NCBI GenBank assembly: GCA_002049455.2
Contig: KV919230.1
Location: 1-44,229 of the forward strand
Direction: 5' to 3'
Source of the DNA: Porphyra umbilicalis
Taxonomy: Eukaryota > Rhodophyta > Bangiophyceae > Bangiales > Bangiaceae
Length of the DNA stretch: 44,229 bases
The position numbers and the translations under genes were made by a program. The number at the start of each line of letters is the position of its first letter. Position 1 is the first letter of the stretch. A model generated the notes under the pieces. It had not been told where the DNA came from. It ran no database searches and saw nothing but the letters and a program-made list of their open reading frames with translations. Below are positions 10,438 to 20,055 of the stretch, one piece after another.

Positions 10438-10478
10438 CGACCGGCGTCTGCCGTGCCCCGCACGGCAGACGCCGGTCG
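10438..10478. repeat. Perfect 18-bp-stem hairpin
   Basis: The arms 10438-10455 (ending GGCGTCTGCCGTG) and 10461-10478 are exact reverse complements around a 5-base CCCCG loop. It lies outside any gene I recognise. It could be a structural RNA or foldback, or a by-product of GC-rich sequence. No poly-T follows, so a simple terminator is unlikely. Confidence 0.8.
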
Positions 10479-11469
10479 GGCCGCGTCCGCAGCGGCGGTC
10501 GACGTGGGTGGGGGTGGCCGCGGACCGCGGCCGCGGCATGGCGCGCGCGGGGCGGTCGGCGCCGATGACTTGGCCGCCGTGCGCGCGGGCGCGTGGTCGG
10601 GATCAAAATCCGGGCGGTGGCTGCTGCCAAGCGTCCGCCATCCGCTCGGCCATTTGGAAATCGGTTCTGGGAAAGACCCCGCGCCGCATTCCGCTGTTGG
10701 GTATTGGGTGTTTTGGTCTCTGGGGGGCCACGCTTAGGACTGGATTCGGCACGCGGCGCGCCGCGCCGACGCCGCCGCAGCCGCCGCCGTCGCCGCCGGT
10801 GCTCGCTGCGCCGGCAGCGGTGGCGGCCGCCCTTGGCGTCGCCACCCGGGGCAGTGAAGCCGCCAAATCAGCCGTCGATGCGCCACTCCCCGCCGACGGC
10901 GGAGGGCGGTCCCGGTTGGACGTGGTCCGGTACACGCCGGCGGCGGCCGCCGTGGCCGCGGCGGCGGCGGGCGGCGCCGCGGCGGGCGCCCGCCCCGCCA
11001 CGCTCGCCACCACCGCGATGGTGTGGTCCCTCCTCACCGCCGACAACGCGTCGACGGCCGTGGCGGGCGTGATTTTTGGCGCCCGCTGCTTGGCGTGCGT
11101 CGCCTCCGCGGGCCCTCCGCCCATCGCCGTCGGTGGCGGCGGCGGCGGGGGTGAGGGCGGGAACGCTCCCCCCCTTCCCCCCCTCCTTCCCCTTTCCGCC
11201 CCGCTCGTCGCTCTCCTGCCGCCCGCGGGGACCCCCGCCGCGGATCCGCACCTGGTCACGGTGGCGCTCGCTACGCTCCGCACGGTCGCCGTCGTTGACG
11301 CGGCGTGCGCGGCGCTCATGCCTCCCATCTCCGCCGTCGCGGCGTTGCGCACCTCACCCCGCTCTGTCACCGTCGCGCCGGCGGTCGGTGAGAGTTCAAC
11401 GACGACCATGACTCTCGCTCGTCGGTGCACACCCGCAGTGTGAGGTCGCATCAGTGTAAGCAGGACAAT
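10479..11469. other. GC-rich region without a recognised gene
   Basis: Open frames exist on both strands, including a plus frame ending at 11443 rich in Ala/Val and a minus frame from 11490 to 10603. Neither shows a domain or a convincing start. The segment near 10600-10740 is less GC-rich than its flanks and could contain a non-coding or short exon feature. I make no gene call. Confidence 0.3.
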
Positions 11470-11562
11470 GCCCATGTGATTTAAAATCATAAGACCCTCC
11501 GAGTAAATTATTTAAATCATTAAAATCAGCATGATTTAAATCAAATAAAAATCACATCCCAT
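11470..11562. repeat. AT-rich island with GATTTAAATC-type repeats
   Basis: About 90 bases of AT-rich sequence stand out from the GC-rich flanks. They contain several related copies of (T)GATTTAAA(A)TC, some palindromic. ATGTGATTT near the left edge and AAATCACAT near the right edge form an imperfect inverted pair. Similar repeats occur near the ends of some hAT-type elements, but no target duplication is seen. A remnant or an AT-rich regulatory island are both possible. Confidence 0.5.
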
Positions 11563-11620
11563 CTGGCGAGGCCCGCTTGGCGGCGTGGCGGCGGCCACCA
11601 CCACGCCGGAGTGGCGCCGC

Positions 11621-11648
11621 GCCGCCCCGAGCGGCCGCTCGGGGCGGC
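11621..11648. repeat. Perfect 28-bp palindrome
   Basis: GCCGCCCCGAGCGG is followed directly by its reverse complement, centred on a NotI-type GCGGCCGC core. It lies in an unannotated GC-rich region and could form a cruciform. No function is implied by the sequence alone. Confidence 0.85.
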
Positions 11649-12009
11649 ACGCGCCCGCGGGCGCGCGCGACGGCCAGCCCCGCGCCGGAGAAAAAAGGGT
11701 CGGGGGTCTGCCGACCATTTTTCGGGGCCCCCTCCCGGCGCTTGGGGCGCCCCGGCCCCCAGGGCCAGCCCCCAACGCACGCCCTGTGGGCCACCGCGGG
11801 AGCAAGGGTGACAGCCGGGTAAGAGGGCGCGCCGGCAGGCTGGCGAACGCGCCCCACCACTCCAATGTTTGCCACCCCTTCCCCCTCTGTGCGACTCCCC
11901 GCCGCGCACCTATCGTTTGGATCCAACGCACCGCCGCCGAGCCACCCCCTACCGGCACCCTCGCGCATCCAACTGCTCCGTCAATTCGCTACTTGTGCCG
12001 CTTGCTGCC

Positions 12010-12357
12010 ATGGGGATCGCGTCCGAAGAGCAAGTGGCCGCTTGCGTTGCTGCAGAGAAGGCGCTTTGGGCCGCCATCGACACGTACGTCAAGCACTCAA
12101 AGGCCTTCGGCGTTTGTAGCTCTGCCAGTGGCATGGACAACTCTGCCGACATGGTCGTCGCTATCGCAGGCAACTATGCGGCGGAGCGACGCGCTGCTCG
12201 CGTTGTGGGCGACTGGACCTTTCCGACGGACATCTTTATCGGCGCACTGCAGGGGTACACCACCAAGATGAAGAAGCCTGCCATGTTTCGATGTGATGCG
12301 AAAGACGTCTCCCGGAAACATTTTCAAGCCGTCATCAACGCGTGCGTCGACGGTTGA
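12010..12357 (+). CDS. Orphan 115-residue hypothetical protein
   Basis: I do not recognise this protein. From the ATG at 12010 (GCTGCCATGG, good context) it reads MGIASEEQVAACVAAEKALW and ends at a stop at 12357. Composition is balanced, with aromatic, Lys and Cys residues (for example WTFPTDIFIGALQGYTTKMK). This differs sharply from the Ala/Gly/Pro/Arg translations around it. Codons end in T or A much more often than in IMP4 and resemble those of the CACTA transposase. It could be a small host gene, one exon of a longer gene, or a remnant of a mobile element. The frame stays open upstream to 11869, but that part looks non-coding. No membrane segment or known motif is visible. Confidence 0.5.
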   Translation: MGIASEEQVAACVAAEKALWAAIDTYVKHSKAFGVCSSASGMDNSADMVVAIAGNYAAERRAARVVGDWTFPTDIFIGALQGYTTKMKKPAMFRCDAKDVSRKHFQAVINACVDG

Positions 12358-13693
12358 GCCGCATCCCACCGGGCGCTCCCGCACCAGCCGATCCACACGA
12401 GGGCGCGTGGCTCGGGGAGCGTGTGCGGTTTGTCTTCCAGCCTACCATTCGTCTGCCTCGACGCCCTGCCGTCCGCCGCTTTCCTCCCGCTTGTTGGCGC
12501 CCCCGCGGCGCTGTGACGGTGAGGGTCAACGTTGTACTCGCGTGCGTAAAGCGGTGGCGTTGCTGTGGTTTGTACTGTTTGCTCCTCAGGTGTGAGCGCC
12601 CGCCAGTGTCGCCCCTCGCACGCGCTTCCGTTGGAGAACCCGTTGCCTGAACTTTCCTTGCGCGCCGTCGCCCTGTCGCGGCAGTCGGGCGCCCAAGGGG
12701 CGAGCGCCGCGGTTCGCGACAGAGCCGCTGGCAACGCGCACCAACGGGCGAGCTGAGTGGCCACCGCGGCGACGACGCTGACGCGGCGGCGCCTGCGCCC
12801 CCCTGCGCGACCGGTCGGCGCCGTCCTGCAAGAGGCTGGTGCGCAAGTCTTGCGAGTCCTGCGCGCGAGGCACAAGGGGAAGAAGACCGGCGGCAGCTTG
12901 TGGACCAACCCCGTTGCAGCACGATGCCCTCCACGCAAGACCCATCCTCCACGGCCCATCTGCCACCGACACGCCGCAGACCAGACCTCAGCAAAAAGAC
13001 GCCACCCCACGTCCCCGACCCGTCACCCCACGGCCCGACAGCGACACGGAGCGAGCCACGGTCGGTCCGTCTGACGTTGCGCCGTCGCCGCGGTGGGCAC
13101 GCCGTCACGCGGCCGCGGGGCACGCCCACCGGCCGCCCCCTCCCCCTCCCCCCGCCACCCCCCCCCCCCCCCGCGGCGGCCGCGCGGGCGGCGGGCGCAG
13201 TCCACCAGCCGCCTCCCCCCCCCCCCCACCCGCCGCGCACGCGGCCGCGCGACCCCCCGCCCACCGCACCCGCGTGCGCGCCCGCGCCCACCCGTCGGCC
13301 GCCCCCGCGTCGGCCGCGTCGGCCGCTCGCGCCGCCGTCGGGGGCGGCGGCACCTCGGCCGCGGCGGCCCGTCCGCGCGCGCGGCGGGCCGGCACGGCGG
13401 CGGGCCGCACCTCGCGGGTGGGGGCCGGGGGGGGTGGCCCCCGCGTGCGTCCAAGGGTGGGCCGACGGCGGCACCGTGACGGCCGCCCAATGTCCTTGGC
13501 GCGGCCGCGCGCCACGCGGCGGCCGACGGCGGCGGTGGCAGCGTCAGCGTCGGCGGCGCGGGACGGCGGCCGACAGGGGGCGGCGGGGGGGGGAGGTGCG
13601 CGCGGTGCCGTTTCGGGCGGGTTGCTCAGCCGTCAGTGGGCCGACCGCCAGCTGGCGGACTGCAGTCCCCGCGGCGGCGGCCGCGCGCGTCTC
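12358..13693. other. Intergenic region left of the CACTA element
   Basis: No gene is recognised. From about 13060 the sequence becomes low-complexity and open on both strands (Pro/Arg/Ala translations), with a C run near 13160. The CACTA element inserted at its right edge. Confidence 0.4.
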
Positions 13694-13696
13694 GGG

Positions 13697-13729
13697 CCCT
13701 ACAAGAAAATTTGACCGAAAATCCCAGGT
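13697..13729 (+). repeat. Left terminal inverted repeat of the CACTA element
   Basis: The 33 bases start CCCTACAAGAAAAT and end AATCCCAGGT. They match the reverse complement of 20023-20055 at 25 of 33 positions without gaps. The target duplication GGG is at 13694-13696. Confidence 0.9.
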
Positions 13730-13873
13730 TTTCTGCCTCGAAATCCCAGGTCGCCTGGGATACCGAGCCAAACCCACTTCCATGGAGCGATTTACCTGGG
13801 ATTCCGTGCAACGGCGACCTGGCCCGTGCGGATCGACCTGGGATTTCGAGTCCAATGTCGCGGATCGGCCTGG
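13719..13873. repeat. Left subterminal repeats of the CACTA element
   Basis: At least five copies of AATCCCAGGT or its reverse complement ACCTGGGATT occur in both orientations, with degenerate copies between them. In En/Spm such subterminal arrays bind the element-encoded TnpA protein. By analogy these are candidate binding sites for the second gene's product. Confidence 0.75.
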
Positions 13874-14578
13874 ATGGGATCCTCAGCCTCTCTGCTCATG
13901 CCGCTTCGCACGCCAACAATCCCCGCCAGCTCGGAACAAATTGTGAAGTGGCCGTGTCCTCATACATTCCCGACCTTCGGCCTGCCCCATCGCCACCGCG
14001 GCGTAGTGACACGTCAGGCTTCAGGGAGGGAGGGTATCCCCGGCTGGGCTTGTGCCCCGATACAGAAGGTCCGGTGACGCGGGCCGGCGGCGCTCTGGGC
14101 CGCCGCCAAGCGACCATTCCGGCATGTGGGGACATCAGGACCAGCATGCCTCGAGCTGTCAGACTGGAGCAGGGGGGGGGGTGCAGCGGGTGGAAGGTGG
14201 CCAACACAGCGATGCATTGAGCCCCTCTCGTGTGCGTGCTGGAAGGGAAAAGTGAGACTTGTGGCCACCTGGTCGAAACACCTGAGGCTTATGACGAGCG
14301 AGCTGCTTCCAGTCTGGCCTTCCACCGTTGAGATCTAGATGCCGATGGAAGCTTCCAGAGCATTCCACTGTCAGCCGTGCAATCCTGCCATTTGATAGGG
14401 CACTGCTTCGCCCTGTTTGCCTGTAAAAGAGTCTCCCATGGCCTTACCGACGATGTGTTCCATCAGCCATCGACACTCGCATTGCCACCGCCGGTGCTCC
14501 TTCTTCGCCGCCTCGTCATCGACCTGCTGCTCCAGCTCCCCCCCCCATCCCAACCTCCACCCCCCACCAGCAGTGGCC

Positions 14579-17539
14579 ATGGTACCCTCTGGCGTCGGCG
14601 AGCGGTACGCCTGTTACTGCCCATCCTGCACGGACGACGGCCGCAGTGGTCCCAACTCGGTGTGTCGGTCAACTTTTTTTATCCACCGACAGCGTGAAAA
14701 GCGCCGTCGTCTGGAGCATGGCGGCCACGGTGGCGGTCCAGCAAATGCCCTACTCCCCAATGGTGGGGGGGGGGGACCATCAGCGGGCGACGGGCTTTCG
14801 GTGCCGTCGGGCGGCCAGGGTGGACAACCGCCAGGGGATGACGGCGCCAGCGCACAGGCGGCCGTCGAGGCGGACCGGCGCCGATGCGATGCGGACGAAA
14901 CGCCGGACGCAAGTGTGGCATCGAGCGATTCCACGTCAAACGACGGATCAGACGGATCAGACGGGTCAAACGACGTGCCACCACCGGATTTCATCGCTGA
15001 TCCGGAGCCAGAAGATCAGATTGGGGCTCCACCAATCCCGATTTACCAACCAACCGTCAGCACGAACGAAGTGCGTCTGACGGTGGGCCAGTTTAAGGAT
15101 TGCAGAGCAGACCTTGCGCTGCATGCCTTTACAGTTCAACACGATTTGACGCAAGCGTCGATTGCGGATCTACTTCAATTAAGCTCCTCCGCGGCCACGT
15201 ACTGCACGCCCCACCTTATGGAGCGTTTCGTCGATGCAAGCGTCAACTTGGAGACAAGGTTAGTCGACTGTTGCGTCCACGGGTGCGTGGCCTTCACCCA
15301 TACGCGCGCGCAACAGACCACGTGCGACGCTTGCGGATCACCGCGCTTCAAAGCCAACGGCAAGCCGGCCAAACAGGTCACGTACTGGTCCTTGACATCC
15401 TGGTTGGCTCACCTTCTCAGCGACCCCATAATTGGGAAGTCAATGATGGAGAACATGGCTGCGGCGCGCAAGGCTGTGGATGAAGTGGCCGACGGGGTCC
15501 ACGACTACCCCCACAGCTCGAACTTCCGTCACTACCGCGATGCAGGACTACTTGATCACGGCCCTTTCGTACCAGTTAACTGTGGAACCGACGGCTTTCA
15601 GTTCTTTCGGCAGAACGGGTTCGAAGGCTGGCCGGTAACGGTCACACCCCTGAGCCTGAGCCCTAACCAACGGACGCGCATGAAGTATCAGCTACTGCTG
15701 GTCGTAACGCCTGGGCCAAGACAACCTGCCGACCTCGAATCGTTTCTACACCCCATTGCGGCGGAGTTAAACGAGCTGGCCAAGGGTGTTCCCGGTCTAA
15801 TAGTAGCCAACTCGCCAACCCCAGTCGTGTTAAGGGCCGGAGTGCTCAACTTTACGACGGATCAGCCGGGCGGCGACAAGCTCTGTCAGCTAACTGGCGT
15901 CAGCAGCTACATTTACAACCGTTTTCGCCTCTTCCAGGGAATCTACGCTCCTGCAAGTAGCCATGTCTACTTCCCGCCTAAGGATCTAAGCGGCAAGTCT
16001 CTGTTCAAAGTACGTGACTGCATTGCACCGCGACGCACGGCCGCAAGTATCGCCGTAAGTGCGGCTGAAGTGGAGGACGCGCGTGCAGAAGGCAGATCGG
16101 TCGCGTACCAGACAAGGCTGCAGCAGAAGAGTGGCGTCAAGGGCTACTCCCTGTTCTTCGCGCCCAGCCCAGCAATGCGCACCGCCTACCCGCACCTGAA
16201 ACACTTATGGACAATGGGTCCTACCGCCGCCCCCTACGATACCATGCACTTGGTGCTCCTAAACGTTGTGCCGCACCTGTGGAAGCTCTTGGCTGGGCTT
16301 AAGCTGGTAAACAACAAGAAGGACGAAGACTACTTCTTACCGAAGGCGACGGTGGCCCTCATCGGCCGGGAGCTGCGGGAGGCGCGCCAGACGGTGCCCC
16401 TGGCCCAGGCCAGATCTCTGAGAAATATCGACATCCATCAAAAGTCCTTCAAGGCGGTCGACTGGATGCACTTTATCCTGTGCAGCGGAGAAGTACTGCT
16501 GGCAAGTCGGATTCCAAGCGCCTTCTACAAGATCTTCATGGCACTAAGCCGCGCCTGCCGTCTGCTATTCCGACCTAGGGGCGTATCTGAGGCGGATATC
16601 CAGTCGATTGACAACGATCTCAAGTACTTCGTGACCAACTACTACGATAAGATATACCGCGGATCGGCCGAGCGGTTACCGCTCTGCCTGTCTACAATTT
16701 CTTCTCTTCTAGACATTGTTCCGCTGCTCCGCGCGTGCGGCCCAGCCTGGGTCGTCTGGCAGTTTCCGATGGAGCGGAAAATTGGGACGCTGGGAAAGCT
16801 GATCCGCTCCAGTTCAAGACCGCACGCCACCCTCGTCAAGAATGTCACGCGCAAATGCAAGGCCGACCTCATTACTGCCTTTGGCCAGCAATACTTACCC
16901 ACCGAATGGGCAGAAACAACTAAGAAACGTTGGACGGCGCCCGGTCTTCCTCGCGGCAGCCTGAAGGTACCTCAGGATGTCGGCGCTGACTGCGCGCTGC
17001 TACCACCTAGGAGCGAGCCGGTGGGCCTTGAAGGGGCGGAGCTTTCCAGTATGCGGGCAGTGCTGATCCAAGAGAACGCCGACGAAGTGCCTCTTCAGGT
17101 TTTGGCTAAGAAGTACTACCGAGCTAAGCTGGCGTCCGGAAAAATTGCCGGATCTAGGCCTGTCGGGTCGGACTGCGACAAGCGCCGGCGCCGCAACTAC
17201 TTGGTACGGATCAACTCCCGAGAAGATTTCTTCCTCCCCGACGGTTCCGTGGGGGAGCGCTCAGTCTCAACGTTTGGGGCCATCTTACACTACGCGGCCG
17301 TGTTCATTGATGGCCAAGCAATGGCCTTCGCCTACGTAGAGCGCGTTAAGTCGGCTAAGGACCGCCCCGGCCGGTATGGTTACGCGGCGACCAAGTACGG
17401 GATTGAGTGTATCCTCGGGCTAGGCGGGTCGTGCGGATACGTACCAGTCGGCGCCGTGGCCGAAGTTGTCGCCACAATTGGGAGAGAGGGCCTCCATTTT
17501 GTGTTGTTTAATAGGGAGCCGTTTTCTGAGGACCTGTAG
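14579..17539 (+). CDS. Tnp2-family (CACTA/En-Spm) transposase
   Basis: The 986-residue frame is uninterrupted. I chose the ATG at 14579 (GGCCATGG) because the family's N-terminal Cys motif follows at once (YACYCPSC, then VCRSTFFIHRQREKRR). The frame is open upstream to 14417, but that part looks untranslated. Next come Asp/Ser-rich spacer, a zinc-ribbon-like CCVHGCVAF...TTCDACGSPRF, and the catalytic core. Candidate catalytic acids are D338 in NCGTDGFQFF and D554 in YDTMHLVLLNVVPHLWKLL, the classic Tnp2 signature. A C-terminal block FPMERKIGTLGKLIRSSSRP (from residue 729) matches the conserved region that follows Tnp2 domains. The enzyme should cut and paste the element through its terminal repeats. 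It looks coding-intact, but activity cannot be judged from sequence. Confidence 0.95.
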   Translation: MVPSGVGERYACYCPSCTDDGRSGPNSVCRSTFFIHRQREKRRRLEHGGHGGGPANALLPNGGGGGPSAGDGLSVPSGGQGGQPPGDDGASAQAAVEADRRRCDADETPDASVASSDSTSNDGSDGSDGSNDVPPPDFIADPEPEDQIGAPPIPIYQPTVSTNEVRLTVGQFKDCRADLALHAFTVQHDLTQASIADLLQLSSSAATYCTPHLMERFVDASVNLETRLVDCCVHGCVAFTHTRAQQTTCDACGSPRFKANGKPAKQVTYWSLTSWLAHLLSDPIIGKSMMENMAAARKAVDEVADGVHDYPHSSNFRHYRDAGLLDHGPFVPVNCGTDGFQFFRQNGFEGWPVTVTPLSLSPNQRTRMKYQLLLVVTPGPRQPADLESFLHPIAAELNELAKGVPGLIVANSPTPVVLRAGVLNFTTDQPGGDKLCQLTGVSSYIYNRFRLFQGIYAPASSHVYFPPKDLSGKSLFKVRDCIAPRRTAASIAVSAAEVEDARAEGRSVAYQTRLQQKSGVKGYSLFFAPSPAMRTAYPHLKHLWTMGPTAAPYDTMHLVLLNVVPHLWKLLAGLKLVNNKKDEDYFLPKATVALIGRELREARQTVPLAQARSLRNIDIHQKSFKAVDWMHFILCSGEVLLASRIPSAFYKIFMALSRACRLLFRPRGVSEADIQSIDNDLKYFVTNYYDKIYRGSAERLPLCLSTISSLLDIVPLLRACGPAWVVWQFPMERKIGTLGKLIRSSSRPHATLVKNVTRKCKADLITAFGQQYLPTEWAETTKKRWTAPGLPRGSLKVPQDVGADCALLPPRSEPVGLEGAELSSMRAVLIQENADEVPLQVLAKKYYRAKLASGKIAGSRPVGSDCDKRRRRNYLVRINSREDFFLPDGSVGERSVSTFGAILHYAAVFIDGQAMAFAYVERVKSAKDRPGRYGYAATKYGIECILGLGGSCGYVPVGAVAEVVATIGREGLHFVLFNREPFSEDL

Positions 17540-18153
17540 AACCAGAAGGGGTGGGCTAAGAGGACGCAAACCACTTGTCATTGGATTTAATTAAGCGTGT
17601 AACTGCCTAAAAATAATAGAAAGCAGTGACGAAGACAAGAACAACTGCCATATTTACTTTGTACACGCAAACAATTGCAGCTCTGATTCATTCCAGTGAC
17701 GTTTCTACGCCAACCGGATCTCGACCGGACCCAGGGCCCACGGAGGCCTCTGGGCCGCACGATCTCGGAAGAGCGGTCGAGGGGGCGGCATTGGTTTCCA
17801 ATGGCCTCTGGCGGGGGTGCCCGTTCACCAGCACCGCCCGGCGGCAGCTTTCCGCCACCAGTGCTTCGTGGGCGCTCTACGGAAGGGGGGCGCTCAGAGC
17901 CTGCGCACTGTGAGTATTCTGGCCACGGCCCAGACGATGCCAGCGCACACCTGGCCACACTGACTACCACGGTGTGAGTGACGCGGTCACCGCAGTCGCA
18001 GGCACCACCCCGTCGCATCCAACGTCGCCTTCACCGTCGCGTCTCACAAAGGCACGCACACTCCCCGCCCCTTTTGCACCTGTCATCTGTGTCGCACTCT
18101 CGACGCTCCTTCCCCGATACCCCTGGACCGATCCTTTCCCGAGCTCCCGTAAC
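17540..18153. other. Spacer between the two CACTA genes
   Basis: About 600 bases hold the transposase 3' region and, presumably, the promoter of the second gene. No RNA gene or further frame of note is seen. Confidence 0.5.
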
Positions 18154-19535
18154 ATGGCGGCCGGCCGCAAGCGAGCGCGTGGTGCTAGCGGTACGTGTTG
18201 TTCGTTTCTTTGGATCTGATGTATACCCACTGCCCCCACCCCCCCACTCCCCCCCAACATCCCCCGTTCTGAGCGTGATTATGCTCTTTGTCCGTACGGC
18301 CACGTGTTATATGTGTGTGATATGCTGTCCCATCTTTGTATGGACACCCGGTCCTCCTCGTCTGTCTTTTTTCGGCACAGAATGGTGTACATACGGGGGG
18401 AATGCACACTGGTATGGTGACTGACGAGACCGAAATACTTGAGTGCTTTCCTTTGCGTTGTGTTTCTTTGTGCTCGATATCCTTCTCTTCGATCCATTTC
18501 GTTTTCTTTCCAGGCAATTTGGCCGCCGCCGTCGCGGCGGCTGCAGCACTGCCGGCGGCGGCTCCCCGCGCGTCGAACGACGCATCGTCACCCCCGCGAG
18601 CGCAGCCGAATCGAACTTCGGGACGCCGGCGCGCGGCCGTTGCCACGCCGCCACCACCGCCGAATCGTCGGCTGTCCTCTCCCCGCGAGGCGTTGCCCCC
18701 GCCCCCCGTGCGAACGCGTCTCTCTTCTCGCGGTGCCGGCGCGCCAAGCTCTTCGGCGACGGGGGCTACTTCCGCGTGCCCGAACGGGCGCGGCAGCGCC
18801 GAGGCTGCGGCCGTTCCGGCGAGCCCTGCTGGGCCTGCGGCGGTTTTGAACGGCTCTTCGGAGCGCCCGCTGGTGGTTCTGCCCGTCCCATCTCGGTCAC
18901 GTGGGGCGGGCAGGACCCGCGGCACCACGAACGGCCGGTGCGGATTCGATCTTCACCCGGACCCGGATGCCGCGCGGCGTGCGGTGGCGATACCCGCAGC
19001 CGCCGTCAACCGCTTGCCAGTTTTTCAGGTCCTTAACATCTCTGGGCCGGACGTGATACACATCAAGCGGCTGGCAAAGTCGGCCGCTAAGGTGTTTGAC
19101 CCCCTCGTCACCTTCTGCGCACAGGCGCGAGTGGACATTGACGTGGCCGTCCGGCACCTTGAGCGGTTCGAGCCGCGGCTGGGCGTTTGCGTTCGGAGCT
19201 GGGGTGCCTGCTGTCTACTGTCTAAGGTAGCCAACAACAGCGCGGCCTATCACAAGGCGCTCGCAAAGAAGGGGCAGGCCGGGCAGGCGGCGGCCGCGGC
19301 GGCGACGGCGGGCGGGGCAACGCTCCCGTCGCCGACACGGCCGCTGCCACCGCCGCCGACACGGCGGCTGCCACCGCCGCCAACACGGCCGCTGCCACCG
19401 CCGCCGAATCGGTCGGTGCGACCCTCGTCACCGGCTGCACGGGTCAGATCGGGAACTAACGCCAGCGATCACGCAACCGTTGACAGTGCGACGGGTGCCC
19501 AGTCGGCCGAGGATTTCTTTGCTTCTCATCGCTAG
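18154..19535 (+). CDS. Second CACTA gene: spliced Pro/Ala-rich accessory protein (TnpA-like by position)
   Basis: Exon 1 (18154-18190) encodes a basic start, MAAGRKRARGAS. A GTACGT donor opens an intron (18191-18513) that ends in a T-rich tract and CAG, and exon 2 runs 18514-19535. Splicing keeps frame and gives 352 residues. Residues 13-155 are Ala/Pro/Arg/Ser-rich. The best folded-looking part is about 156-266 (VFQVLNISGPDVIHIKRLAK, then DIDVAVRHLERFEPRLGVCV). After it come three 8-residue Pro repeats (PLPPPPTR-like) and an acidic end. AATAAA follows the stop at 19538. I recognise no domain. By position it may be the DNA-binding partner that reads the subterminal repeats, as TnpA does in En/Spm; that is inference. 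The alternative is an acquired host gene. Confidence 0.75.
19340..19411 (+). repeat. Three 24-bp repeats coding PLPPPPTR-like units
   Basis: Three near-identical 24-base units lie in the C-terminal coding part of the second CACTA gene. They encode short Pro-rich repeats. Confidence 0.8.
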
Positions 19536-19537
19536 TT

Positions 19538-19543
19538 AATAAA
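19538..19543 (+). promoter_or_regulatory. AATAAA polyadenylation signal
   Basis: AATAAA overlaps an AT-rich stretch immediately after the stop codon of the second CACTA gene. Confidence 0.6.
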
Positions 19544-19847
19544 CACAACCATCCGACCTGTTCACAACATTGTCTAATCAATGAATACTTGACTAAACGG
19601 AATATTGCTATTATAGCAAGCTGTCAAGTATACTCGAACACAGCGTACAGCAGAAACTGATATGCCAGTACGTAATACCGTACTTCACTCTTATATGTAA
19701 CATTCTTTGAAGGTATCCCAGTGTAAGATTGTGCAGTCACAACTGCACTCATACTTGAATATGGACCATTGCGCTGTCTGACAGCATTGCTCTCAGCCAC
19801 CCATCTATGCAACGTGGATGCCTGTGAGCGAACCAAAGTCCATACAA

Positions 19848-20036
19848 TCCCAGGTTGTACCTGGGATTCTAAGCCCCAGCGATGCCCGAAGATCCCAGGC
19901 AAGCTGGTATTCCGCATGAGCTTGAGGTCCTTTTTTCAGGGCTGTGAAGGTCTTCGACCTGGGATATTGAGCCACACAACCTGGTTTTTTGTGCCACTTC
20001 ACCTGGTATTATGGGCCATAAAACTTGGGATTTCTC
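19848..20036. repeat. Right subterminal repeats of the CACTA element
   Basis: Copies and variants of AATCCCAGGT and ACCTGGGATT recur in both orientations (starting CAATCCCAGGTTGTACCTGG), continuing as degenerate ACCTGG(T)ATT copies to the terminal repeat. The array mirrors the left end. Confidence 0.75.
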
Positions 20037-20055
20037 GTTAGATGTTCTAGTAGGG
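20023..20055 (-). repeat. Right terminal inverted repeat of the CACTA element
   Basis: Read on the minus strand it starts CCCTACTAGAACAT and ends AATCCCAAGT. The target duplication GGG is at 20056-20058. Confidence 0.9.

Larger units (their letters stand above)
13697..20055 (+). mobile_element. CACTA (En/Spm, Tnp2-type) DNA transposon, apparently complete
   Basis: This 6359-bp element has 33-bp terminal inverted repeats, 25 of 33 positions identical. Left end begins CCCTACAAGAAAAT and right end (reverse complement) CCCTACTAGAACAT. Plant En/Spm elements begin CACTACAAGAAAA, so only the second base differs at the start. A 3-bp target duplication, GGG, flanks it (13694-13696 and 20056-20058), the size expected for CACTA elements; because the context is G-rich this alone is weak. 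Multiple ACCTGGGATT-type subterminal repeats occur in both ends. It carries an uninterrupted Tnp2-family transposase and a spliced second gene in the same orientation. Codon use and base composition are more balanced than the host DNA, consistent with a separate origin. Confidence 0.92.

Noticed and set aside
8204..11443. A 1079-residue plus-strand open frame opposite the anoctamin
   Set aside because: It is antisense to clear anoctamin motifs and translates to Pro/Arg/Ala repeats. Open antisense frames are expected at this GC content.
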